Shown here: positions 1 through 6,809 of the stretch, one piece after another
How the letters are laid out: each line of letters starts with the position of its first letter
Numbering within the stretch: position 1 is the stretch's first letter
NCBI GenBank assembly: GCA_016212345.1
Contig: JACRGM010000133.1
Span: 1-10,138, forward strand
Length of the DNA stretch: 10,138 nt
Direction of reading: 5' to 3'
From: Nitrospinota bacterium
Lineage (GTDB): Bacteria; Nitrospinota; Nitrospinia; SZUA-224
Made by a program: the position numbers and the translations under genes
Notes under the pieces: generated by a model
The model's database searches: none
Told to the model about the DNA's origin: nothing
Seen by the model: only the letters and a program-made list of their open reading frames with translations

Positions 1-1076
1 ATAATATAACCAAATGCCAATATCCTTAATGCGGTTGCCCCTGAGATATATGCCTTTCCAAAGAAAAGGTCTAAAATGATCTCTGAATATAAAAAGAGTA
101 GGATAAATATAGAAAAGGAGATCATAAACGCCCATTTAGTCAATATAGAATATATCTCTTGTATCTCATAATTCCTTTTCTTTGAATATAGCTCGGTCAC
201 TACTGGTAGATAGATAAATATGATTGAGGTGAGGATCCAGGGAATATGTTTTGATAGTATCCATGTCGCCCTATAAATCCCCACTATCTCTTCCTCTTTA
301 ACTAAATAGCCGAGCATAATAGGGCCTAGGACATCAAGGTCTAACCACATAGAGAGTACCAGAAGTAATGGTATTGAGAATTTTAGTAGTTCGATCCCTG
401 TTTTATAACACTCATGATTGGAATAATGACCAACAAGGTGGCCACCCTCTCTTAATTTGGTTATAGAATAGATTATCAATAAGACCAGAGCCAATAGAGG
501 ATAAATTGAATATATGGAGATAATCCCGTAAAACCCTAGTCCAAGGATAATGGCAAAGAGAAAGAGGATTATCTTTATTGCCTCAGGAAATATACTTTGA
601 AATATCGCCTGAACCTTTACATCCCTATATCCTCTAAATATCGCTACCAGGATATTGATCATATTATGAATAAGGATAGTTATGGCTAATATCTTGAGGG
701 CAGATGTAAGTTTTGGTTTATTAAAAGAGGTGGCTATCTCTTCTGAAAAAAGTAGGAGGACGGAAGAGAATACTAAACCCAAGATAGATGTTATCTTCAA
801 TGTACAAAGGATGGTTTGATGTACCTTCTGATCGTCTCCTTGTGCTTTATAAAAGGAGATAAATCTTGTAGTTCCACTGGGTAGACCTGCCCCTCCTATT
901 GTGGTTACAAGGGTAATAATATATAAGGAGAGGGAGAGGATTCCCCATTCCCTCGGTGACAATAGATATCTTACAATTATAATAGTACTTATGAGATTAA
1001 TAAGACGACTAGATATTATCCCTAATAGATATATAGTCGTCCCCTCATATATCTTTTTTAGATAACCCCTTGCCAT
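1..1076 (-). CDS. Polysaccharide flippase, MOP superfamily (Wzx-like), C-terminus off window
   Basis: Integral inner-membrane protein expected to flip undecaprenyl-linked oligosaccharide units to the periplasmic face. Reverse translation gives 358 open codons from ATG at 1076 to the window edge. It begins MARGYLKKIYEGTTIYLLG and contains the flippase-like stretch REWGILSLSLYIITL, then GGAGLPSGTTRFI near residues 61-73, which matches the Wzx/RfbX pattern of a Gly-rich loop after the second helix. Many hydrophobic helices alternate with short basic loops. The last visible part (FGKAYISGATALRILAFGY) resembles the conserved helix around TM10 of this family. Usual length is 430-500 aa, so roughly the last quarter is missing. 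The start is supported by AAAGGA five bases upstream (complement of 1082-1087) and by a stop in the same frame just before it. It is the last visible gene of the leftward cluster, 64 bases after a phosphodiesterase gene. Family call is firm; the glycan substrate is unknown. Confidence 0.9.
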   Translation of the reverse strand, partial: MARGYLKKIYEGTTIYLLGIISSRLINLISTIIIVRYLLSPREWGILSLSLYIITLVTTIGGAGLPSGTTRFISFYKAQGDDQKVHQTILCTLKITSILGLVFSSVLLLFSEEIATSFNKPKLTSALKILAITILIHNMINILVAIFRGYRDVKVQAIFQSIFPEAIKIILFLFAIILGLGFYGIISIYSIYPLLALVLLIIYSITKLREGGHLVGHYSNHECYKTGIELLKFSIPLLLVLSMWLDLDVLGPIMLGYLVKEEEIVGIYRATWILSKHIPWILTSIIFIYLPVVTELYSKKRNYEIQEIYSILTKWAFMISFSIFILLFLYSEIILDLFFGKAYISGATALRILAFGYI

Positions 1077-1140
1077 CCCTTTCCTTTAATCGTTTCATGT
1101 GAGACATTTCATGTGAGACATTTCACCTTGCCATCCCTTT
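1068..1140. repeat. Nested direct repeats in a gene junction
   Basis: The 15-mer CCTTGCCATCCCTTT occurs at 1068-1082 and again at 1126-1140. Between the copies the 14-mer TTTCATGTGAGACA is present twice in tandem (1093-1106, 1107-1120), followed by a partial third copy TTTCA (1121-1125). On the minus strand the 15-mer contains the flippase start codon. The second copy sits right after the stop of the upstream phosphodiesterase gene, where it makes a decoy ATG followed two codons later by TGA. It looks like replication-slippage duplication of the gene junction. Confidence 0.8.
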
Positions 1141-2775
1141 TTATATATAACCAAGCCCCTTTAATCTCCTTTTTACCTCTTCTTCATTTGACTCTTCCTC
1201 TATTCTCTCTTCATTGTTTAAGGAGATTATTTTATACCGTGGTATATTCTTTTTCAAGTAATCTTCCTCAAAGATATCGGATAAAAGTCTTCCATCTAAT
1301 CCCTCTGGAATAGATTGATCCATAGAATAAAAGAGGGTAGGGAATATATCAGCTATCCCTGCATTATATACCTCTTTACTCTTTTTAATACCAGGACCGT
1401 AGGCCAAGAATATCCCTTCTGAATTATGGCACCCACTCCCATCAGATACCTTCTCAACTACACTTTCCCTTTCCCTTATCTCTGTTACACAGGCGACCCC
1501 ATCAACGGGGACAAAGATTATATCAGGTGCAAATTCCATATAAGTCCCCTTATGTAACTCCTCTCTTTTCCATACATTTAATATTACCCTCCCTCCTGTA
1601 TATGGATTTTCTATGGAGGTTAATTTATCAATCACCATATCCCTTATCTCATTATAATTATCATTCCTCTTTATATAAACACCGGCTGAAGAGACCGAAG
1701 GGGAAAATACCAATGATTTATATATATCCACATATGAACGGGAATTCTCATCCCTTATATAGATATTAAGATATCTTATTAAAAAGAGATTAATCTTACT
1801 AGCAATATATCTTAAATACCTATTCCTTCTTACCACAGATAACCTAACAGGGATATGATAACCTTTCTTTTGGGTTTCGACATTATTTATAATAGTTGGT
1901 AGGAGATCATTATCTTTATCATTATCATTATCTTTTACAGTATGATTAATCCTTTTTGTGGCAAATCCCATCTCGTATAAGAATCTATTAATATTGAATA
2001 TAAATCTTTTAGGGATTGAACCATGATCTGAGATGATAAAACAGGTGGTCCCCCTATCCAATCTATCAAGGAACCAACTGATATAGCGGTCAATCTCCTG
2101 CCAAAAATTGATAAACCTCTGTTTGATTGTTATATCTCCATCAAAGAATCTACCAAGCGTTGCATGGGAAAGCCAATCTGTACCTGAGAACAAGAGAAAA
2201 AAATGATCCCATTCTTCCTCTGCAAAGAGTCTCTTAGCAAGCTCAAATCTTGTCTCTTCCATATAAGATAGCTCATTAATATAGTTAGAGATATCCTCTA
2301 TCTTTCCTTCTGGGAATGTCTTATACCGACTAAACATATCAGGATATCTCTCTTTAATCTTCAATGGTGATACCATCCTATCTTTATCCATAGTCAGAAA
2401 ACAACTAATAATAATTCCACAATCATATCTTGGTGGGTAAGATACAGGGAGATTGATTATTATGGTCTTAAGGCCATTTGAATTTAGTAATTCATAATAG
2501 GTTTTCGATCTTATATCACCTGAATTTACTACCCTCACCTTTTTGCGCTCCATGTCAACCCTCAAAAAGTCATATATACTATGCTCGCTTGGTCTTCTCC
2601 CTGTAGCAAAAGATACCCATGCAGGTCCTGTAAAATAGGGTATGGTACTCTTTAAGGATCCATAAACCCCATTTTGAATTAAATCAGAGATAGCAGGGAT
2701 GGCCCTCTCTTCTCTAAGGATATTAAGTACATTCCATGAGGCGCCATCTATACCTATGATAATCGATCTTTTCAT
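1141..2775 (-). CDS. Type I phosphodiesterase / nucleotide pyrophosphatase-like protein (alkaline phosphatase superfamily), copy 2
   Basis: A 544-aa protein of the PF01663-like phosphodiesterase group, two-metal enzymes that cleave phosphodiester or related bonds. Visible active-site pieces by family knowledge: D10 in IIIGIDGASWN (metal), T49 in PYFTGPAW followed by ATG at the spacing expected for the Thr nucleophile, D200 and H204 in FSGTDWLSH, D250-H251 in ISDHG, and H450 in GCHNSEG. The full metal set is therefore present. The C-terminus has IPEGLDGR (489-496) and ends RRLKGLGYI, a tail common in sulfatase/phosphodiesterase proteins of polysaccharide loci. No signal peptide is seen, so cytoplasmic or membrane-peripheral action is likely. 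ATG at 2775 is preceded by AGAGGGATG. It lies 55 bases after the glycosyltransferase and is a paralog of the 539-aa protein upstream. Residues 281-290 are an acidic low-complexity insertion from a DNA hexamer repeat. Substrate unknown. Confidence 0.87.
   Translation of the reverse strand: MKRSIIIGIDGASWNVLNILREERAIPAISDLIQNGVYGSLKSTIPYFTGPAWVSFATGRRPSEHSIYDFLRVDMERKKVRVVNSGDIRSKTYYELLNSNGLKTIIINLPVSYPPRYDCGIIISCFLTMDKDRMVSPLKIKERYPDMFSRYKTFPEGKIEDISNYINELSYMEETRFELAKRLFAEEEWDHFFLLFSGTDWLSHATLGRFFDGDITIKQRFINFWQEIDRYISWFLDRLDRGTTCFIISDHGSIPKRFIFNINRFLYEMGFATKRINHTVKDNDNDKDNDLLPTIINNVETQKKGYHIPVRLSVVRRNRYLRYIASKINLFLIRYLNIYIRDENSRSYVDIYKSLVFSPSVSSAGVYIKRNDNYNEIRDMVIDKLTSIENPYTGGRVILNVWKREELHKGTYMEFAPDIIFVPVDGVACVTEIRERESVVEKVSDGSGCHNSEGIFLAYGPGIKKSKEVYNAGIADIFPTLFYSMDQSIPEGLDGRLLSDIFEEDYLKKNIPRYKIISLNNEERIEEESNEEEVKRRLKGLGYI
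1906..1935. repeat. Hexanucleotide repeat inside phosphodiesterase gene
   Basis: Five tandem six-base units of the form ATC(A/T)TT (ATCATT, ATCTTT, ATCATT, ATCATT, ATCTTT). Read on the minus strand they encode KDNDNDKDND, residues 281-290 of the 544-aa phosphodiesterase. The 539-aa paralog shows no similar acidic run. Changes by whole units would keep the reading frame, so this would vary loop length rather than switch the gene off. Confidence 0.85.
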
Positions 2776-2851
2776 AATACCATCATCCCTCTTATATCTT
2801 TGATTTTTTATCTTTAATTTTTAATCTTTATCATCCCTTTATCATCCCTTT
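2776..2851. repeat. Tandem 11-bp repeat and AT-rich spacer between glycosyltransferase and phosphodiesterase
   Basis: ATCATCCCTTT is repeated twice head to tail at 2830-2840 and 2841-2851, spanning the stop codon of the glycosyltransferase gene. Its core ATCATCCCT recurs at 2782-2790, where on the minus strand (AGGGATGAT) it forms the Shine-Dalgarno region of the downstream phosphodiesterase. The spacer between is nearly pure A/T (TTTTTATCTTTAATTTTTAA). The last codons of the glycosyltransferase (YKGMIKG) are written by the repeat, so its C-terminus may have been extended or altered by duplication. Confidence 0.7.
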
Positions 2852-3973
2852 ATATACCCTTAAGTGTTCCTTTGCACACCTTTCCCAAGTAAACATCTTT
2901 GCCCTTTGGATCCCTCTTAAACTGAGTTCTCTCTTATATCCTTCATCTCTTAAGAGCCCCTGTATACCTCTTGCAATACTATTCACATCTCTAGGATCTA
3001 CGAGGACACCTGCATCTCCTACGATTTCAGGCATTGAATAGACATTAGAGGTTACAATAGGGGTACCACATGCCATACTCTCCAGGAGAGGTAGTCCAAA
3101 GCTTTCATGAAGTGAAGGGAAGACAAATATATCTGCCCCTGCATATAATTGGGGCAACCATTCATCACCTACATATCCTGTGAGGATAACACGATCTTTT
3201 ATCTTATTTGCCTCGATCTCTCTGATCATATCCTGATAACCACTCCCACAACTACATGCTATTACAAGTTGATGATTTATATCCCTATCTTTTATAATCC
3301 TGGTAAAGGCCTGTATAATCCTCACAACATTCTTTTTATACATACAACTACTTACATGCAATATATATGGTATCTCTATACCAAATCTATCCCTTAGGGA
3401 GTCAAAATGGATATCATGATCCTTAAGGGGTTTGAACTTATCATGTTCCACACCGTGATATATAACCTCAATCTTATCCTTAGGCAGACCAAATCTTTGG
3501 GTTATTTGATATTTCTCTGATTGAGAGACCGTTATATGTAGATATGCCTTTTTAGATATCCATTTAAGGAGATAATTAATATATCGCTCACCTGCTAAAC
3601 TTAAGCCCGGTTCTAATATTAAAGGGGCAATACCATGTTGAGTCAATAGTACCTTAGATTTGGTCATCCAGAAGTTAATAGGGGGTCTGCTATCAGGATA
3701 ATGTATAATATCAAACCCCCGTAGAAGAAGGGGACGATGCAAGGCTGTCATTGTAGAGCTTAGGGGAAAACCAGGTAGTTCCCATCCTTCTCTAATAGAT
3801 ATCTCTTTTATATGATTATTATACGATATATTACCCTTACCATAATGAATCAGATATATCTCCATATCCTCGGGTTTCATTCTCACTATATTATCGATCA
3901 GGGTCTTGTTCGATCTTCCAACCCCTGTTCGTCTTTCTCGAAAGATAGTATCTGCAATAATCCCTATTTTCAT
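2831..3973 (-). CDS. GT-B glycosyltransferase, family 4-like (Glycos_transf_1)
   Basis: A 380-aa retaining glycosyltransferase expected to transfer a sugar from an NDP-sugar to a lipid-linked glycan at the cytoplasmic face of the membrane. The N-terminal domain starts MKIGIIADTIF with RTGVGRS as the glycine-rich acceptor loop. The hinge region has IYHGVE and, in the donor domain, YILHVSSCMYKKNVVRIIQAF. The E-x7-E motif is present in HESFGLPLLESMACGTPIV (Glu 290 and 298), followed by PEIVGDAGVLVDP, all classical for family 4. ATG at 3973 is preferred because the fold begins exactly there. A GTG at 4033 in the same frame would add 20 residues of unlikely sequence and run through a palindrome. 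The ribosome binding site for the chosen start is weak. It lies between the two phosphodiesterase genes. Sugar specificity cannot be read from sequence. Confidence 0.92.
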   Translation of the reverse strand: MKIGIIADTIFRERRTGVGRSNKTLIDNIVRMKPEDMEIYLIHYGKGNISYNNHIKEISIREGWELPGFPLSSTMTALHRPLLLRGFDIIHYPDSRPPINFWMTKSKVLLTQHGIAPLILEPGLSLAGERYINYLLKWISKKAYLHITVSQSEKYQITQRFGLPKDKIEVIYHGVEHDKFKPLKDHDIHFDSLRDRFGIEIPYILHVSSCMYKKNVVRIIQAFTRIIKDRDINHQLVIACSCGSGYQDMIREIEANKIKDRVILTGYVGDEWLPQLYAGADIFVFPSLHESFGLPLLESMACGTPIVTSNVYSMPEIVGDAGVLVDPRDVNSIARGIQGLLRDEGYKRELSLRGIQRAKMFTWERCAKEHLRVYKGMIKG

Positions 3974-4008
3974 AGTTATTTTTATTGAATACCCTATCAC
4001 AAATGCAC

Positions 4009-4026
4009 GGACAAACAAGTTTGTCC
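4009..4026. repeat. Short perfect inverted repeat between phosphodiesterase and glycosyltransferase
   Basis: GGACAAAC-AA-GTTTGTCC is an 8-bp inverted repeat with a 2-base centre, lying in the 73-base gap between the 539-aa phosphodiesterase and the glycosyltransferase. The flanks TGCAC and ATGCCA give a looser extension of the symmetry. No T-tract follows on either strand, so a simple intrinsic terminator is unlikely. It could be a protein-binding site, an RNA processing stem or a copy of a dispersed palindromic repeat. Confidence 0.6.
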
Positions 4027-4046
4027 ATGCCACCCACCGTCCGAGT

Positions 4047-5666
4047 TCACCCCAAATACCCCAATCCCCTTAATTGTTCTTCCATCCTTTTTCTATCCTC
4101 TGGTGAGACACCTATTTGGGGGCCATCCTTATATTCACTTTTAGTGTATCTTATCGGGACATTCTCCAGATATGCTTGGGTAAATATCTCCTTTATAACC
4201 CTACCATCTAATCCCTCTGGGATAGATATGTCACCAAACAGGTAAAGTATTGTTGGCATCATATCCATAATATTTATATCCTTAACATGTAACCCCTTTT
4301 TTAGATTCTTGCCATGGGATATAAATATCCCCTCCATTCTATGTCCACCTGTCTCTATATCATATGGAGGGAGTTCAATCTCTTTTCTGAAGAAGTCTAC
4401 CCCCTTATATTCCATATTCTTGAAATTTATATATATGTCAGGGGCATTATCGAGATATGGCCCAGAACATATATCCTCTTTTTTAAACACCTCATCAACA
4501 ATATACTCCCCGGTTTCATCATCCTTTATCCCCTTGAGCTCATGGATCACCCTATCTCTTACTTTCTCATACTCACTTCCCCTATTAACAATACCAAAGG
4601 GTTCCCTACCCTTTAGATTGATATATATCCCATAGGATGTCTCAGAATTACAGTATGCGTAGGTTCTATCCCACTCTATATAAGAGACCCTATTAAATAC
4701 CTTTCTTGGGACAATATCCTTTGAGATTATCTTCCCAAGATTCATCCTTCTTCCAACACCCCTTATCATTTTCAGACCTTTATTTACAAGGTTTCTACTA
4801 TACCTGCTATGTTTCACCTGTATAAACCCCTTTTCTCGGAGAAAGTCATTAATAAATATGATCTTTTTTAATGGACCAAAACCATGATCAGAGATTATAA
4901 GTATAGATGTATCCTCTTTCACCTTATTCATCATATCCCCAATCATATGATCCAATAATTTATAATAAGAGAGGATATCTTGATAGTATTTATCTGAATC
5001 CTCCCTTTTGAATCTTTTATGTTGTGGATCCAATAGATGCCAAAGTCTGTGCTGGAGACGATCAGTACCACAGAAGAGTATAATAAAAAAGTCACAATCA
5101 TATCTATCCATAAGGTATAATCCTGCCTCTCCCCTCTTTTGATCATAATCTTTGACCATATTGATAAAATCACTGGTACTAAGTCCTGTATCCCTCCAAT
5201 TGGCAGTAATATAGTAGTTCCCTATCCTATCTATTAGCTCCTTCTCTAGTTCTTTTGGATAAAATATATCCTTCCCAGGATTGTTTATCCCTGCTATCAT
5301 AAATCCTTTGACCTGTTCTGGAGGGTATGTTAAGGGGACATTTATCGCACCGATTGTCTTTTTATTTCTGTTTAATATATCCCACACTTTTTCTGTCCTG
5401 ATAGAATCAGATGTAGTAAATTTAAGTTCATTAGTTAGAGGTTCAGTAAAATGGAAGTCAAATATGTTATGCCTTCCTGGCCCCTTCCCAGAGAGAAATG
5501 ATGCCCATGCCACCCCAGTTAAGGGTGGAAATGTACTTCTAAGATACCCCCAACAGCCATCTTTCTTCAGTCCTGCCAAGATAGGAAGCTCTCCTTTATC
5601 CATCCATGGATCTAATAAATCGAATGTAGCCCCATCAAGGCCTATTACTAAAACTCTGTTTCTCAT
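4047..5666 (-). CDS. Type I phosphodiesterase / nucleotide pyrophosphatase-like protein (alkaline phosphatase superfamily), copy 1
   Basis: A 539-aa paralog of the 544-aa protein further along the operon. The N-terminus RVLVIGLDGATFDLL gives metal ligand D11. PPLTGVAWASFLSG puts the predicted nucleophile at T50. CGTDRLQHR supplies D202 and H206, ISDHGFGP supplies D260 and H261, and GGHRMEG supplies H442. The C-terminal part has IPEGLDGR (482-489) and the closing EQLRGLGYLG. These are all the ligands expected for a two-zinc phosphodiesterase of the PF01663 type, and the length is normal for versions found in exopolysaccharide clusters. No signal peptide or clear membrane helix is seen. ATG at 5666 begins exactly at the fold; the ribosome binding site is weak (GAGATCAG just upstream). 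It is the first gene of the leftward cluster, facing the divergent promoter region. Hydrolysis or transfer of a phosphate-containing glycan is inferred from context, not shown. Confidence 0.88.
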   Translation of the reverse strand: MRNRVLVIGLDGATFDLLDPWMDKGELPILAGLKKDGCWGYLRSTFPPLTGVAWASFLSGKGPGRHNIFDFHFTEPLTNELKFTTSDSIRTEKVWDILNRNKKTIGAINVPLTYPPEQVKGFMIAGINNPGKDIFYPKELEKELIDRIGNYYITANWRDTGLSTSDFINMVKDYDQKRGEAGLYLMDRYDCDFFIILFCGTDRLQHRLWHLLDPQHKRFKREDSDKYYQDILSYYKLLDHMIGDMMNKVKEDTSILIISDHGFGPLKKIIFINDFLREKGFIQVKHSRYSRNLVNKGLKMIRGVGRRMNLGKIISKDIVPRKVFNRVSYIEWDRTYAYCNSETSYGIYINLKGREPFGIVNRGSEYEKVRDRVIHELKGIKDDETGEYIVDEVFKKEDICSGPYLDNAPDIYINFKNMEYKGVDFFRKEIELPPYDIETGGHRMEGIFISHGKNLKKGLHVKDINIMDMMPTILYLFGDISIPEGLDGRVIKEIFTQAYLENVPIRYTKSEYKDGPQIGVSPEDRKRMEEQLRGLGYLG

Positions 5667-5699
5667 CTGATCTCATTTATATAGATTTCCATTAATAAA

Positions 5700-5728
5700 T
5701 TATTACCATAAAAACAATAAAAAGGCAA
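5700..5728 (-). promoter_or_regulatory. Candidate promoter for the leftward polysaccharide cluster
   Basis: Reading leftward, TTGCCT (complement of 5723-5728) and TAATAA (complement of 5700-5705) are separated by 17 bases, placing a start roughly 25-30 bases before ATG 5666. The surrounding DNA is very A/T-rich, so box-like hexamers arise easily by chance; this is only a candidate. Confidence 0.35.
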
Positions 5729-5778
5729 GAAATTCTTGTGATTCTGTAATACCAATAAGACATTTCTATTTTGGCTTG

Positions 5779-5800
5779 ACAAGTTAAAAAAATTACTTGT
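5779..5800. promoter_or_regulatory. Inverted repeat overlapping the -35 region, possible operator
   Basis: ACAAGT (5779-5784) and ACTTGT (5795-5800) are perfect inverse complements separated by ten mostly A bases. The right arm overlaps the -35 box of the rightward promoter at 5797-5802, the position expected of a dimeric repressor site. No regulator gene is visible in the window, so this is inference from position. Confidence 0.4.
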
Positions 5801-5825
5801 TTTTAATATTTTATAGTGATATAAT
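5797..5825 (+). promoter_or_regulatory. Extended -10 promoter for the MinD/FlhG-like ATPase gene
   Basis: TTGTTT (5797-5802), a 17-base spacer, then a consensus TATAAT (5820-5825) preceded by TG one base upstream (TGATATAAT), the extended -10 form. It lies 39 bases before the start codon of the ATPase gene. A separate TTGACA at 5776-5781 is too far from this -10 box to pair with it, though it could pair weakly with TTTAAT or TAATAT at 5802-5809. The leader after the promoter contains two long T runs. Confidence 0.6.
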
Positions 5826-5864
5826 ATTTTTTTTAATTGCTGTGTTTTTTTTCACCAAGGTGAT

Positions 5865-6782
5865 ATGGAAGAAGAGAATTTATCCAAAGATACTAATAAT
5901 AAGAAGGTTTGGGCTATTGGTGGTGGAAAAGGAGGGATTGGAAAGACCCTTTTTACCGCTAATATGGGCGTAGGACTGGCAAAGATAGGAAAGAAGGTGA
6001 TAGTAGTAGATTCTGATTTAGGAGGAGCAAATTTACATACCTTACTCGGTATAAAATATGTTAAATATAACCTCAGTGATTACCTGAATAATATCTGCGA
6101 ACTTGATGAAGTAATCATGTCTACCCCTATTGAAGGTCTAAAGCTGATTGGTGGTGCGAATGGTATCTTAGGGGCAGCAAATCCATATTTCTCACAGAAG
6201 AATAAGATTATTAATTGTTTTAAAACCCTTAAGGCTGATTATATTATCCTTGATTTAGGTGCAGGTTCATCGTATAATGTCCTTGATTTTTTTAATGCTG
6301 CAGATAAAAAGATTGCTATCGTCTGCCCAGAACCAACGAGTATTCAAAATGTATATGGCTTTTTAAAGACTACCATTTACCGTAAATTAATTAGGATATT
6401 TAATCATAATCTGAAGATAAAGGAGCTTATTACTTATGCTGCCAACCCGAAGAATGGTAAAGGGGCTGGGACAATAAACGAACTTTCTCAATGGATCTAT
6501 GAGGTAGATAAAACATCCTATGAGATATTTAGAAAGACTGTTAATGAGTATCGGCCTAGCATAATTATGAATATGCTTAAAAACAAAGAGGAACAGAATG
6601 TCGCACAGGGGCTAAACCTGGTGACAAAGAGATTTCTTGATTTTGAGATAAATTATTTAGGATTTTTACAATCAGATCCCTTAGTCCCTGAATCTGTCAG
6701 GGCCATGAGGCCATTTATGGAGATGAGGGCAGAGTCCCCGGTTAGTAATTCACTTAATAAGATTATTAATCGTCTCATTTGA
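5865..6782 (+). CDS. MinD/FlhG-type ATPase (ParA superfamily, deviant Walker A)
   Basis: A 305-aa P-loop ATPase of the SIMIBI class that would cycle between monomer and ATP-bound dimer, often at the membrane, to position or count cell structures. IGGGKGGIGKT (residues 18-28) is the deviant Walker A with signature lysine K22 and P-loop K27. VVDSDLGGANLHTLLG (48-62) is the switch I region in the form typical of FlhG and related proteins, and YIILDLGAGSS (126-136) is the Walker B/switch II segment. VPESVRAMRPFMEM (274-287) also matches FlhG-like C-terminal parts. The C-terminal SNSLNKIINRLI could be a weak amphipathic membrane helix. AAGGTGAT directly precedes ATG, partly inside a small TCACC/GGTGA inverted repeat. 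The next gene begins 27 bases later and is probably co-transcribed. No flagellar or division gene is visible, so the partner is unknown and naming it FlhG or MinD would be premature. Confidence 0.85.
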   Translation: MEEENLSKDTNNKKVWAIGGGKGGIGKTLFTANMGVGLAKIGKKVIVVDSDLGGANLHTLLGIKYVKYNLSDYLNNICELDEVIMSTPIEGLKLIGGANGILGAANPYFSQKNKIINCFKTLKADYIILDLGAGSSYNVLDFFNAADKKIAIVCPEPTSIQNVYGFLKTTIYRKLIRIFNHNLKIKELITYAANPKNGKGAGTINELSQWIYEVDKTSYEIFRKTVNEYRPSIIMNMLKNKEEQNVAQGLNLVTKRFLDFEINYLGFLQSDPLVPESVRAMRPFMEMRAESPVSNSLNKIINRLI

Positions 6783-6809
6783 GATGTTATAGATTTTCAG
6801 AGGAGAATT

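Noticed and set aside
1093..1125. Tandem 14-mers as a CRISPR fragment
   Set aside because: Units are contiguous without spacers and far too short; only two full copies.
1113..1313. Plus-strand ORF over the end of the 544-aa phosphodiesterase gene
   Set aside because: Antisense shadow of a clear gene, low-complexity hydrophobic product, no ribosome binding site. The same applies to other plus-strand ORFs inside 1500-5670 and to minus-strand ORFs at 6885-7073, 8239-8610 and 9423-9623.
3974..4033. GTG start at 4033 extending the glycosyltransferase by 20 residues
   Set aside because: The fold starts exactly at the ATG at 3973 (MKIGIIADTIF), the extension has no family counterpart, and it would be coded through the palindrome at 4009-4026.
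5852..5863. Hairpin TCACC-AA-GGTGA hiding the ribosome binding site of the ATPase gene
   Set aside because: With a two-base loop the stem cannot fully close; only four pairs with a four-base loop are possible, too weak to call a regulatory structure.
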